A DNA stretch of 64,000 nucleotides from an uncultured Cryptobacterium sp. (GTDB lineage Bacteria > Actinomycetota > Coriobacteriia > Coriobacteriales > Eggerthellaceae): the NCBI GenBank assembly GCA_958410215.1, contig CATYOF010000001.1, forward strand, positions 186,001-250,000. Reading direction: 5' to 3'. Of this stretch, positions 16,027 to 24,521 are shown piece by piece. The position numbers and the translations under genes are program-made. Every line of letters begins with the position of its first letter. Position 1 is the stretch's first letter. Under the pieces are notes generated by a model. The model was not told the DNA's origin. It ran no database searches and saw only the letters and a list, made by a program, of their open reading frames with translations.

Positions 16027-17070
16027 TTAATTTGAAGAGAAGCTGATATACCCAGAACCTGACTGAGCGCCGTGTTGATGCTGATGATGGTGCCCGCAAT
16101 CGCAGTCATCATCACAGGTGCATTCATGATCAGGATCATCACAGTCACATTCGTGATCATGATCATACGCGCCTTCCGCACGTGCCCAATCAAGACCATA
16201 TTTTTTGCTGGTTTCTTCATCAGCAAATACCAGCTTCAAGGCCGCAGGGCTAAAGGTTACCCCGCCGACCATAGCCAAAAGTTCCATCAAGCGGAAACCA
16301 GCTTCAGCCTGAGGAAGAATAGTATCCCCATCATCCACGCACGCAAGAGCTGCTGCCAAATCACCCATAAGATGTTCTATCGTATAGGCGCTACCCTCAA
16401 ATTCGTCTGCCTCCATTGCTTCGACAAAAGCTTCTTGAGCAGGGGTAAGCATACGCAGCGAAAGAGCCACATCCATGAAATCGTCGCGGTCTACCTGTGC
16501 TTCCTGTAACTCTGAAGACTTCAAAGAAGAATATGCTTCCACTAAACCAACTAATGCTGCAGCCGAAGACAAGGTAAGCGCCGCTTTTGTAGCTTGACCA
16601 CATCCCGCTTTGCCCATCCATAAAGCCTTGCCAGCAAACGAACGAAGCATAGGCTCTACCTGCTTAAACACTTCTTCGGTGCCACCAGCTACAACAGACA
16701 AGTTAGAAAGATCAGAAAAGGCTTGTTCGTGCACAATATTTTGAACTACCAGTGGCGCATCAAGCACATGCTTTTCACTCACGGAGCCCATTGCACACAA
16801 TTCTTGAGCAAAGGAAACCGTTGAAGGGCTTAAATCAACCAGAATTACCCCTTTTTTGGTCGACTGCAACAAACCTTTACTGTCGTAATACAAATCTTCA
16901 AGAGCAGATTCACTTACGCAGTAGGCAAAAACTACATCTGCCTCAGAAACATTAACTGGGGTATATCCGCTTGCCTGCAAAGATTGCCCAAGAAATGACG
17001 CAACCTTGGCATCCCCCGCAAAACTATAGGTCTTAACTGCACTTGCTGCCTTACGCGTGCTTGCCGTCAT
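16027..17070 (-). CDS. Degenerate beta-hydroxyacid-dehydrogenase-like protein with Cys/His/Asp-rich metal-binding tail
   Basis: The body resembles 3-hydroxyisobutyrate/6-phosphogluconate-type dehydrogenases: a Rossmann-like N-terminus, GVILVDLSPSTVSFAQEL, VLDAPLVV, SVVAGGTEEVFKQVEPML and MGKAGCGQATKAAL, with the Lys at the family catalytic position. The dinucleotide loop GxGxxG is replaced by GDAKVA and the usual Asn pair after the Lys is missing, so ordinary NAD-dependent catalysis is doubtful. Residues 302-333 (16072-16167) are extreme: six Cys, eight His and many Asp, ending GHHHQHQHG. I infer binding or storage of a metal such as Ni, Zn, Cu or Fe. The gene ends 7 nt before the PflX-type radical SAM gene. 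Function is unknown. Confidence 0.78.
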   Translation of the reverse strand: MTASTRKAASAVKTYSFAGDAKVASFLGQSLQASGYTPVNVSEADVVFAYCVSESALEDLYYDSKGLLQSTKKGVILVDLSPSTVSFAQELCAMGSVSEKHVLDAPLVVQNIVHEQAFSDLSNLSVVAGGTEEVFKQVEPMLRSFAGKALWMGKAGCGQATKAALTLSSAAALVGLVEAYSSLKSSELQEAQVDRDDFMDVALSLRMLTPAQEAFVEAMEADEFEGSAYTIEHLMGDLAAALACVDDGDTILPQAEAGFRLMELLAMVGGVTFSPAALKLVFADEETSKKYGLDWARAEGAYDHDHECDCDDPDHECTCDDDCDCGHHHQHQHGAQSGSGYISFSSN

Positions 17071-17154
17071 ATATATTCTGCCTTTCCCAGTTCGAATCGC
17101 AAAAACTGCTCAATAAAAATTCAACCGATGTGCTTAGTCGGTAACACTTATTCG

Positions 17155-18081
17155 CTATTTTCCACGAACTTTGCTTGCAATACGATCAGCAACTGACAAG
17201 TCTTTACGTTTATCAGGACCCCAAAATACTACCGCAAGCATTCCTGGCCCTACATGGCTGCCAATTACTGGTCCAATACTGGATTCCAAAATTAAGATCG
17301 ATTCATCTTCCTTGGTAAGAAGAGAAACTAAACGTTCCGCATCTTTAGGACAATCAGCACCGCCCACAACCACGTTTTGCACATGACCCGCGTCACTGCG
17401 GCGTTTGCTCCAATAATCAACCAAGGATTTAACGCCCTTCTTTCGTCCACGCGCAACACCCGTTAAAGCAAGCTTGCCTTCCATATCGATTCCCAAAAGC
17501 GGCTTAACATCTAGTTTAGAGCCCGCAAAAGCAACCGAAGAAGGAATACGTCCACCACGACGCAGAGCTTCCAGGTCGTCCACCATAAATTGAGCATCAA
17601 CAAAGTAACGTGCCTCTTCCGCCCAGGTAACCATTTCCTTGGCGGTTAAGCCCTTTTCTCGTTGGTTGAGCGCTTCATATACCAGCAAGGCTTCAGCAAC
17701 CGAAGCAAGCTTGGTATCAACCAAGTAAAGTTCTAAATCCGGGTTTTCTGATTTCATTTGTTCCAGAAGCATTGCTGCCGTATCAAACGTACCCGAAAGC
17801 CCACTGGAAAAGCTGAGATATACCGTAGGAACCCCCTGGTCAACAGCCCACTGGTATGCCTCCTGCAAAGCCTGCATAGGAACCTGTGCAGTATGAGGTT
17901 CGCTTCCATTGCGCATGCCCTCATAAAAATCATGTGCCGTACAGCTTTGATACAGGTCGTCCAAATGCTCGCCTTCATCATCAAAGTAAGGGAAATTTAC
18001 CAGGTAAATACCTTCCCTCTGCACCATGTCATGAGGTAAGTCGCAGCAGGAATCCAGAATTAAATTACATTTGATTTCCAC
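17155..18081 (-). CDS. DegV family protein (fatty-acid-binding type), copy 1
   Basis: DegV/FakB-like protein, 308 aa. In FakB proteins this fold holds a fatty acid for phosphorylation by FakA. Family marks are NLILDSCCDLP at the N-terminus, VPTVYLSFSSGLSGTFDTA (ligand-site Ser residues), and ALRRGGRIPSSVAFAGSKLDVKPLL. The start is a GTG at 18081 with AGAAGGGA 7 nt upstream. It lies 21 nt after a second degV gene, from which it has diverged strongly. No FakA kinase gene is in the window, so use in exogenous fatty acid activation is only inferred. Confidence 0.9.
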   Translation of the reverse strand: MEIKCNLILDSCCDLPHDMVQREGIYLVNFPYFDDEGEHLDDLYQSCTAHDFYEGMRNGSEPHTAQVPMQALQEAYQWAVDQGVPTVYLSFSSGLSGTFDTAAMLLEQMKSENPDLELYLVDTKLASVAEALLVYEALNQREKGLTAKEMVTWAEEARYFVDAQFMVDDLEALRRGGRIPSSVAFAGSKLDVKPLLGIDMEGKLALTGVARGRKKGVKSLVDYWSKRRSDAGHVQNVVVGGADCPKDAERLVSLLTKEDESILILESSIGPVIGSHVGPGMLAVVFWGPDKRKDLSVADRIASKVRGK

Positions 18082-18102
18082 TGATTCATCCCTTCTCTTC
18101 TT

Positions 18103-19008
18103 TTAGCTAAAAACCGCTAAAGACGAAACATCTTTGGTAATTTTCCCTTCTAGAGGAGAATTGCATTCATACGCAATACCTACTGCAGGTCCCACATGAA
18201 GCCCAACAACAGGACTCACCGGATGCACTTCCACCGCTCTGCCCAACAAAGGTTCAATTACCTCTCGCGCCCACGTAAGTGCAGGCGTTTTTTCACCAAT
18301 ATAATGCACAACCAGGTTCTTAAGGCCACCGCAAGCTGCCTTATCTTCTTCCATAATAGAAATTATTTTCTGCAGGGCTTTTTTCTGGGTGCGTACCTTA
18401 GCCATTGCTTGCGGAATGCCATCAACAACCGTAAGCACCGGGGAAAGCTTAATAAGATTTCCCAACAATGCTGCCGCCCCACCAATGCGGCCACCTTTTT
18501 GCAGAAACGTTAAGCTTTCAGGAGTAAATAAAAATCGCGTACTTCTGATTGATTCCAGTACATCATGTGCCACTTCTGAAAGCGTTTTACCTTCTTTTGC
18601 TGATCGAATACCTGCAAGCACCGGAAATGCTTCATCGAATCCGCAGGAAGAAGAATCTATCATGCAGTACGAAAAATTAATATTGCGCGCCTCCACCGCG
18701 CGTGCCGCACGAAGCACCCCTTCAAAAGCCCCGGATAGTTTTGAAGAAATCCAAATACCTAGCACTTCGTCACCCGCTTTTGCAATGGATTCGAACAGTG
18801 CTTCCAACTTTGCTTGCGAAGGTTGACTGGAAGTAGGCGGATTATCTGCCATTTCGTAGATGCGCTCATAAAAGGCATCCACATCCATGTCTAAATCTGC
18901 GTATTCTTTACCATCTACATTAAGGTAGAGCGATACCACTTCCACCTCTTCTTGCTTTGCGATTTCTGTGGGCAATGATGCTACCGAGTCGGTCACGATT
19001 TTGATCAT
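18103..19008 (-). CDS. DegV family protein (fatty-acid-binding type), copy 2
   Basis: A 301-aa DegV protein with IKIVTDSVASLPTEIA, the Thr/Ser-rich PPTSSQPSQAKLEALF, ISSKLSGAFEGVLRAA and FLQKGGRIGGAAALLGNLIK, all standard for the family. It is the upstream member of a tandem pair. The two copies share the fold but differ clearly in ligand-loop sequence, so they may carry different fatty acids, as FakB1 and FakB2 do. It lies 38 nt after pncB. The ATG at 19008 follows GAAAGGCA. Confidence 0.9.
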   Translation of the reverse strand: MIKIVTDSVASLPTEIAKQEEVEVVSLYLNVDGKEYADLDMDVDAFYERIYEMADNPPTSSQPSQAKLEALFESIAKAGDEVLGIWISSKLSGAFEGVLRAARAVEARNINFSYCMIDSSSCGFDEAFPVLAGIRSAKEGKTLSEVAHDVLESIRSTRFLFTPESLTFLQKGGRIGGAAALLGNLIKLSPVLTVVDGIPQAMAKVRTQKKALQKIISIMEEDKAACGGLKNLVVHYIGEKTPALTWAREVIEPLLGRAVEVHPVSPVVGLHVGPAVGIAYECNSPLEGKITKDVSSLAVFS

Positions 19009-19046
19009 CTACGGTGCCTTTCCAACAAATCCAATACGAAAGATGT

Positions 19047-20501
19047 TTATTTAAGTCCCAACAGACACGAAGCTAATTCATGGCGACGATAGAACAGTGC
19101 ATATTCCAGTCCTACAGGATATGAATGTGGGTTTACAATTCGCGTCTGGCTTTCATCAAGAAGTTCTAGCTGTTCGCGACAGTAATCCCGTGCGATAAGC
19201 GCATTGCGGTATTCATCCTTCAAAACCACTTTTCCCGCTCGCGCAAGAGGTTCGAGCAAGGTGATATAACGCTTGTTTGACAAATCTTTTTGACGAAGTT
19301 CATCAGCTGGATCGACAATACGTTCTTTTTCAATGCCGTAATTGATGTCATACACCATATCGCCTGCAAGCTTGCCCGAATCATGGAAGTAACGACGAAT
19401 ATCCAAAACACCTGGTACCGTTTGTTTAGAAGACTGACCGGTTACCTTCATGATAGGTTCCCATTCGCCTTCATTACCCACACGCTTTGCAGCAAGCTTG
19501 TATACCCCGCCTAAAGCTGGTTGGTCATAGGCGGTAACCATTTTGGTTCCTACACCCCATGAGGCAACCTGTGCACCGGAATCCAAAATGGACTTAATGG
19601 TAAATTCGTCCAGATCATTCGAAAGAACAACGCCCGTATCGGTAAGCCCTGCTTCGTCAAGCATTTTGCGTGCGAGCTTCGCATGCCATGCCAAGTCACC
19701 CGAATCAATACGAACGCCAGTTAAATGTTCGCCGCGCGCCTTCATTTCAAGACCCACCGTAATGGCATTCTTCAGACCCTGTTCCACATCATAGGTATCT
19801 ACCAACAACACGCAGTTAGTGGGGAATTCTTTAGCATAGGCGCGAAACGCTTCCAGCTCATCATCAAAGGCCATAACCCAAGCATGGGCATGGGTTCCCG
19901 ATACCGGAAGGCCAAACATACGCCCCGCCAGCACATTGGAAGTAGAAGCACAACCACCCACAATGCACGCACGTGAAGCACGCAAACCGCCCGATTCGCC
20001 CTGCGCACGACGAAGACCAAATTCAGCCACGGGTGTTTTCGCTACATGACAAATGCGTGCCGCTTTAGTGGCCGCCAACGTTTCAAAGTTCACACAATTA
20101 AGTAGTTGGGTCTCTAGGAGCTGGCACTGCAAAACCGGGCCAATAACCCGAACAAAAGGATCGTTCGGGAAGATAACCGTACCTTCACGCACTGCATCAA
20201 TATCTACGGTTAATTCCAAATTACGCAGATATTCAAGAAAATCAGGATTGAATAACTTTCCTCCACCAGGAGCATCCAATGAAGCAAGATAAGCAATGTT
20301 TTCGTCAGTTATCTTGAAGTTTTCTACCACTTCAGCAATGTGATCCATGCCACTTGCAATAGCAAATCCCCCATTAAAAGGAGGGTTACGGAAAAAGATG
20401 TGGAAGCACCCCTGCTCTTCCACCTTGCCGCAAGCCCAATACCCTTGCGCCATAGTAAGTTGATACAAGTCAGTTAAAAGCGCATAGTCCTTATTTTGCA
20501 T
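19047..20501 (-). CDS. pncB: Nicotinate phosphoribosyltransferase
   Basis: Entry enzyme of the Preiss-Handler NAD salvage route: nicotinate plus PRPP gives nicotinate mononucleotide, with ATP hydrolysis. Motifs are LLTDLYQLTMAQGYW at the start, FGLRRAQG, and PVSGTHAHAWVMAF, whose His is the expected phosphorylated residue. GVRIDSGDLAWHA and SNDLDEFTIKSIL complete the barrel. Length is 484 aa. AGGAGGGG lies 9 nt before the ATG at 20501. A longer in-frame start at 20582 adds 27 unlikely residues. The first 11 nt overlap the end of the ricT-like gene. Confidence 0.96.
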   Translation of the reverse strand: MQNKDYALLTDLYQLTMAQGYWACGKVEEQGCFHIFFRNPPFNGGFAIASGMDHIAEVVENFKITDENIAYLASLDAPGGGKLFNPDFLEYLRNLELTVDIDAVREGTVIFPNDPFVRVIGPVLQCQLLETQLLNCVNFETLAATKAARICHVAKTPVAEFGLRRAQGESGGLRASRACIVGGCASTSNVLAGRMFGLPVSGTHAHAWVMAFDDELEAFRAYAKEFPTNCVLLVDTYDVEQGLKNAITVGLEMKARGEHLTGVRIDSGDLAWHAKLARKMLDEAGLTDTGVVLSNDLDEFTIKSILDSGAQVASWGVGTKMVTAYDQPALGGVYKLAAKRVGNEGEWEPIMKVTGQSSKQTVPGVLDIRRYFHDSGKLAGDMVYDINYGIEKERIVDPADELRQKDLSNKRYITLLEPLARAGKVVLKDEYRNALIARDYCREQLELLDESQTRIVNPHSYPVGLEYALFYRRHELASCLLGLK

Positions 20502-22116
20502 GGTTGGTGTCCCCTCCTGTTTTATGCTGACGGCGACGGGGCTTGCGATGAACAGTTTGCTTCGCTTCACCCGATACCGCACGGCTCTGCTGCGCTGGTT
20601 GGTTAGTACGATGACCTGCTTGATGCGATTTCACTGGTGCATTACGTATACCCGAAGACTTTTGTCCGGGGCGCTTTCGAGTGCGATTATTTTTTGCACT
20701 CCGTTCAAGCTTGTCGCCGCGTTCATTGCGCTCAATGCGATCTTTGCGCTCCACACGATCACGACGCTCGGCACGTTCAGTGCGTTCAGCTCGTTCGATC
20801 CGCCCACCGTGATCGTTGCGTCCCGCACGATCATTGCGTTCAGTATGATTGCGATGTTCGCCACGCTCAATTCGTGCACCGCGATTATTGCGTTCCCTAC
20901 GATTTGTACGATCGCGCTTTTCGCGCTGGTTACGACGAGAATCTTTTTCAGACGAAGCATTACGGTCGCGCTTGCGCGAAACATCGCTTTGATCTTCCTT
21001 TTGACGAACCGAAGCAGTGCGCGGCTCGTCTTTTACCTGAGCTACTCCATCAGCAGAAACTTCAACACTGCGGCGACGACGGGGCCTGCGATGCCTATCT
21101 TCTTTTGGCGCCGATTCTCCCCGCGTTGATTTTTCACCATGCGAAGGCTTAACGCTGCGCGCCTTTGGTTCAGCAAGCTTATCTTCACCAGTAAATGACG
21201 AAACTTCCAAATCGGAAGACGATGATGCAAGCTCAAACAAGGAGAAGGGATCCGTTGAAGCGTAATGGTCGAACACTTCTTGACTAATGCGGCTCGGACG
21301 CTTTTCTTCTTCGGTAACTTCCATTTCCTCAAGGGGAACCTTGAAAGTTTTTCCATCTTCCAACTGAAGAGTAATGCGCTCAAGCGGCACATTAACTTCC
21401 GTTACCTTTGCAATACCATCAGGTATTTCTATTTTTGCGCCCACTTTAGGAGCACGTGCATTTACTTCCTTATACGCTTCATATTCATAGCGCAAACAGC
21501 ACATTAACCTGCCGCAGCACCCCGAAATTTTTTGAGGATTAAGCGAAAGATTTTGCTCTTTTGCCATACGAATAGAAACGGGAGATAATTCACCACCCAT
21601 GCGCGCACAGCAAAGTTCCTGGCCACAATGACCTAAGCCACCAATCATACGCGCGCCATCGCGCACGCCAATTTGGCGCATATCCACTCGAACATGAAAT
21701 ACACTTGCAAGCTTACGAACCAAATCACGAAAATCAATGCGTTCTTCGGACTCAAAATAAAAAACAGCCTTGTCGCCATCAAACAAAAATTCAACCATGA
21801 CTGGCCGCATTTGATCGCTTGCTTCAGCCGCTAATTCTTTGAAGGTCGCAAGCGCATCTTCGCCTTTTTGACGTAATTCTTCCGCTCGTTCAATATCTGC
21901 CTCATCTGCGATACGCAAAACCGGTTTTAAGGGTGACTTTAACTGAGCAATCATTTCATCGCTTACTTCCATGATGTCTGCCGTGGCGACACCAAATTCT
22001 GAACCTCGTTCAGTGCTAACGATTACTCGATCACCTGCACATACGTTATATTCAGCTGGATCAAACCACAAAACCCTGGTTCCAGCTTGAAGTTTAATGG
22101 GGGTTACCCGAACCAT
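20491..22116 (-). CDS. PSP1/RicT-family protein with long arginine-rich tail
   Basis: Homolog of Bacillus RicT (YaaT), part of the Ric complex that binds Fe-S clusters and promotes mRNA maturation by RNase Y. The PSP1 core fills residues 1-265 with the cysteine clusters HCGQELCC and SGCCGRLMCC, which match cluster ligands in RicT. A short linker leads to a tail from about residue 310 to 541 (20494-21189) that is highly basic and repetitive, built on short Arg/Asn/Glu and Arg/Asp/Arg units, and almost surely disordered. Such tails often bind RNA. The gene overlaps the holB end by 23 nt and pncB by 11 nt. The holB-ricT neighbourhood is widely conserved. RicA and RicF genes are not seen here. 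Confidence 0.9.
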   Translation of the reverse strand: MVRVTPIKLQAGTRVLWFDPAEYNVCAGDRVIVSTERGSEFGVATADIMEVSDEMIAQLKSPLKPVLRIADEADIERAEELRQKGEDALATFKELAAEASDQMRPVMVEFLFDGDKAVFYFESEERIDFRDLVRKLASVFHVRVDMRQIGVRDGARMIGGLGHCGQELCCARMGGELSPVSIRMAKEQNLSLNPQKISGCCGRLMCCLRYEYEAYKEVNARAPKVGAKIEIPDGIAKVTEVNVPLERITLQLEDGKTFKVPLEEMEVTEEEKRPSRISQEVFDHYASTDPFSLFELASSSSDLEVSSFTGEDKLAEPKARSVKPSHGEKSTRGESAPKEDRHRRPRRRRSVEVSADGVAQVKDEPRTASVRQKEDQSDVSRKRDRNASSEKDSRRNQREKRDRTNRRERNNRGARIERGEHRNHTERNDRAGRNDHGGRIERAERTERAERRDRVERKDRIERNERGDKLERSAKNNRTRKRPGQKSSGIRNAPVKSHQAGHRTNQPAQQSRAVSGEAKQTVHRKPRRRQHKTGGDTNHAK

Positions 22117-23224
22117 TCAAAACCTCTCTTATCGAAAAAAGAAGTACATCTAAACATGTCTCTGGTGAAACATTATAGCTAAGCACCTCATCAGTCTTAT
22201 AGGTTTCACGTAATGCGCTCATGATGCCTGCCGGCACCACCCTTTGCGCCATACGCTCGAGTACTTCTTGTTGATCTTTATTAACCACTAAATCGGGGGT
22301 TCCTGAAGCAATCATCAATATATCGCGCAACCACGAACGAATAATGGACGTGGTTTGGTTAAGAGATTCGCGCGTTGCCATACTGAGAGCTCGCTTATGA
22401 CGAAGCTCTATCTGCTTTAAGGCTGATTTGGTTAAGAAATCTGCCGATTCAGCCAATTCTTCACTTTGCTGAGTTCGCACATTATCAAGTGGAGCTTTAG
22501 CGCGTTCAATAAGTTCAGCAGCATATTCCAAAACATCGCGCTCATCGCTTAAGGGTAAATTGCCCAGCACTTCCATAATGCGCGCACGAAATTCTGCACG
22601 TTCGGCACTTTTTGCAAACACCATAGCGCGCGTGATAGACCCATTACACGCTTCAATAGCAATACGGGCCTGAATAGGGGTTACCCCTGTTTTTTGAGAA
22701 AGAATACCCGCCGCTTCTCGTGCCGGAATATGACGAAACGGCACCACCTGGCAGCGAGACACAATAGTGGGTAAAACCGCTTCTCGCGTACGACCTAGTA
22801 AGATAAAGGTAACGCCTTCAACTGGCTCTTCGAGCGTTTTCAAAAAGGCATTAGCCGCGCTTACCCCAAGCAAGTCCACGCGATCAAGAATGTAGATTTT
22901 CCCCTTTGCACGAATAGGCGCCAAAGATACCCCTGACACTATTTCGCGAATTTGCTCAATTAAATATCCTTGCGCACCTTCGGGCGCGTAAAAGTGAACA
23001 TCAGGGTGTTTTCTGCGTTCAATACGGCGACAATCATCACAGGTACGGCACCCGTGATCCTTGCATAACAGCGCTTGAGCAAAAGCATAGGCCGCTGCCG
23101 TTTTATTGGAACCTGCAGGACCCGTGAACAGATAGGCATGACTTACTCGGCCAGACGCAATTGAGGCACGAAAGAACTCTCGTACCCGCGGCTGACCAAA
23201 TATACCGTCAAAAACATCGCTCAC
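22094..23224 (-). CDS. holB: DNA polymerase III delta' subunit
   Basis: Clamp-loader subunit of the AAA+ family. Seen are FGQPRVREFFRASIASGRV, the degenerate Walker A loop GPAGSNKT, the four-Cys zinc module CKDHGCRTCDDCRR, and IVSRCQVVPF with the SRC motif (arginine-finger region). The C-terminal collar domain follows. The start is a GTG at 23224, 2 nt after the tmk stop. The tmk-holB-ricT order is common in Gram-positive bacteria. Length (376 aa) is typical. Confidence 0.94.
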   Translation of the reverse strand: MSDVFDGIFGQPRVREFFRASIASGRVSHAYLFTGPAGSNKTAAAYAFAQALLCKDHGCRTCDDCRRIERRKHPDVHFYAPEGAQGYLIEQIREIVSGVSLAPIRAKGKIYILDRVDLLGVSAANAFLKTLEEPVEGVTFILLGRTREAVLPTIVSRCQVVPFRHIPAREAAGILSQKTGVTPIQARIAIEACNGSITRAMVFAKSAERAEFRARIMEVLGNLPLSDERDVLEYAAELIERAKAPLDNVRTQQSEELAESADFLTKSALKQIELRHKRALSMATRESLNQTTSIIRSWLRDILMIASGTPDLVVNKDQQEVLERMAQRVVPAGIMSALRETYKTDEVLSYNVSPETCLDVLLFSIREVLNGSGNPH

Positions 23225-23226
23225 TG

Positions 23227-23976
23227 TTATTCTTCACCCAATGATATTTGTACCTTAGCTGACGTATTGCGCTTCAAAATTGGATCGAAAAACCCCTGCT
23301 TCCACACTTCGCTTTCGGGACCCCAGTTAAACACATCAGCCAGTTCTTTAAAAATAGCACGCGCCGTTTCATTTTTAGCACCTGCCGAAGAAACCACGCG
23401 AATACGTGCAGGATTTTCTGCAGCAAGACGAAGAAACGCCGCATTGACGCGCGCATGAAAATCGGCACCTGCCTGCTCAAGACGATCGGCATCACCATGA
23501 TGGGTAGCGCGATCGAGCCCAACCTCTGCCGAAGCTTCCGTGGTAAGCAAAATAGTGCGACAAGGATGCACTCCTTGACACGCAAAGATATTTGCCTGGC
23601 GAACAAACGATAGGGGTAAACCGCGCCCATGCGCCTGGTAGGCAATAGTTGAATCATAAAAACGGTCCAGCAGCACCACCGCACCACGAGCAAGCGCAGG
23701 AATAATTACCTCTTTAACAATTTGCGCCCGAGCAGCTTCGTAAATAAGCAGTTCAGTTTCGTCGGACATGGCCGAATTTTCCGGGTTCAGCACAATCTGT
23801 CGCAACGATTCACCAATTGAAGTTCCGCCGGGTTCGCGCAGGCACAACACTTCATGCCCCATGTTCCGAAGGCATGTGGCCAAAAACGTAATATGCGTGG
23901 TTTTGCCAGCGCCATCACCACCTTCAAAGGTAATGAAAATGCCTGGACCCGTGGAAGTTTCTTGCGTGCTGGTCAC
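23227..23976 (-). CDS. tmk: Thymidylate kinase
   Basis: Phosphorylates dTMP to dTDP. The P-loop is FITFEGGDGAGKTTH. LREPGGTSIGESLRQIVL holds the DRX-type substrate loop region, and LLDRFYDSTIAYQAHGRGLP is the conserved Asp-Arg segment. Its 249 aa exceeds the usual 205-215 through a C-terminal extension of about 30 residues (WGPESEVWKQGFFDPIL onward). The start is a GTG at 23976 with AGGATC upstream. It works in the same pathway as thyX (30513). The gene follows fumB by 12 nt. Confidence 0.95.
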   Translation of the reverse strand: MTSTQETSTGPGIFITFEGGDGAGKTTHITFLATCLRNMGHEVLCLREPGGTSIGESLRQIVLNPENSAMSDETELLIYEAARAQIVKEVIIPALARGAVVLLDRFYDSTIAYQAHGRGLPLSFVRQANIFACQGVHPCRTILLTTEASAEVGLDRATHHGDADRLEQAGADFHARVNAAFLRLAAENPARIRVVSSAGAKNETARAIFKELADVFNWGPESEVWKQGFFDPILKRNTSAKVQISLGEE

Positions 23977-23988
23977 AAATAGATCCTA

Positions 23989-24519
23989 TCAATCAAGAGA
24001 ATAAATGTCGTTTCCTGCAACATCTATACCTACAAACACAGGAAAATCAACAACTTCAATTTTACGAAGGGCTTCGGTGCCTAAATCATCATACGCTAAG
24101 GTTTCGCATGATTGCACACACTTCGCCAAATACGCTGCAGCGCCACCTACCGCTACGAAGTATACGCCACCAGTGCGCATGCAAGCTTCACGTACCGCTT
24201 CCGAACGCGTTCCTTTACCAACAGTTGCTGCCACACCGCAATCCATAAGATACGGCGCCGCAAAATCCATACGAGAAGCCGTCGTAGGACCAATAGCACC
24301 AAAGGGACGGCCCGCCGCTTCGGGGGTAGGACCCGCATAAAAAATGGTCTGACCCGAAAGGCCATAAGGTAGCTCGCCAGATTCACCCATTTCTTCCAAA
24401 AGACGCTGATGACCCGCATCGCGCAAGGTAAACAAAGGGCCAGTAAGCATACAGGCCTGTCCCGCCTTCAGAGTTTTAAGAATTTCTCGACCCAGAGGAA
24501 GAGTTAACTTTAACGCCAT
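23989..24519 (-). CDS. fumB: Class I fumarate hydratase, beta subunit
   Basis: C-terminal half of the two-subunit, Fe-S dependent fumarase/tartrate dehydratase family. Typical marks are the N-terminal KLTLPLGREILKTLKAGQ, LTGPLFTLRDAGH, and IGPTTASRMDFAAPYLMDCG. Its 176 aa suits a stand-alone beta subunit. It lies 2 nt after the alpha subunit gene, with AAGGAGGAG before the ATG. Fumarate rather than tartrate as substrate is inferred from the adjacent malate dehydrogenase. Confidence 0.9.
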   Translation of the reverse strand: MALKLTLPLGREILKTLKAGQACMLTGPLFTLRDAGHQRLLEEMGESGELPYGLSGQTIFYAGPTPEAAGRPFGAIGPTTASRMDFAAPYLMDCGVAATVGKGTRSEAVREACMRTGGVYFVAVGGAAAYLAKCVQSCETLAYDDLGTEALRKIEVVDFPVFVGIDVAGNDIYSLD

Positions 24520-24521
24520 AG

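Noticed and set aside
16020..16226. A longer frame that would extend the PflX-type protein N-terminally
   Set aside because: These residues overlap the Cys/His/Asp-rich end of the upstream gene in another frame and read as a Met/Ile-rich string with no PflX homology. The conserved cysteine module begins only after 16019.
20690..20935. Short repeats that could suggest a CRISPR or tandem array
   Set aside because: They are codon-level repeats encoding the Arg/Asn/Glu tail of the RicT-type protein, with no fixed repeat length or unique spacers.
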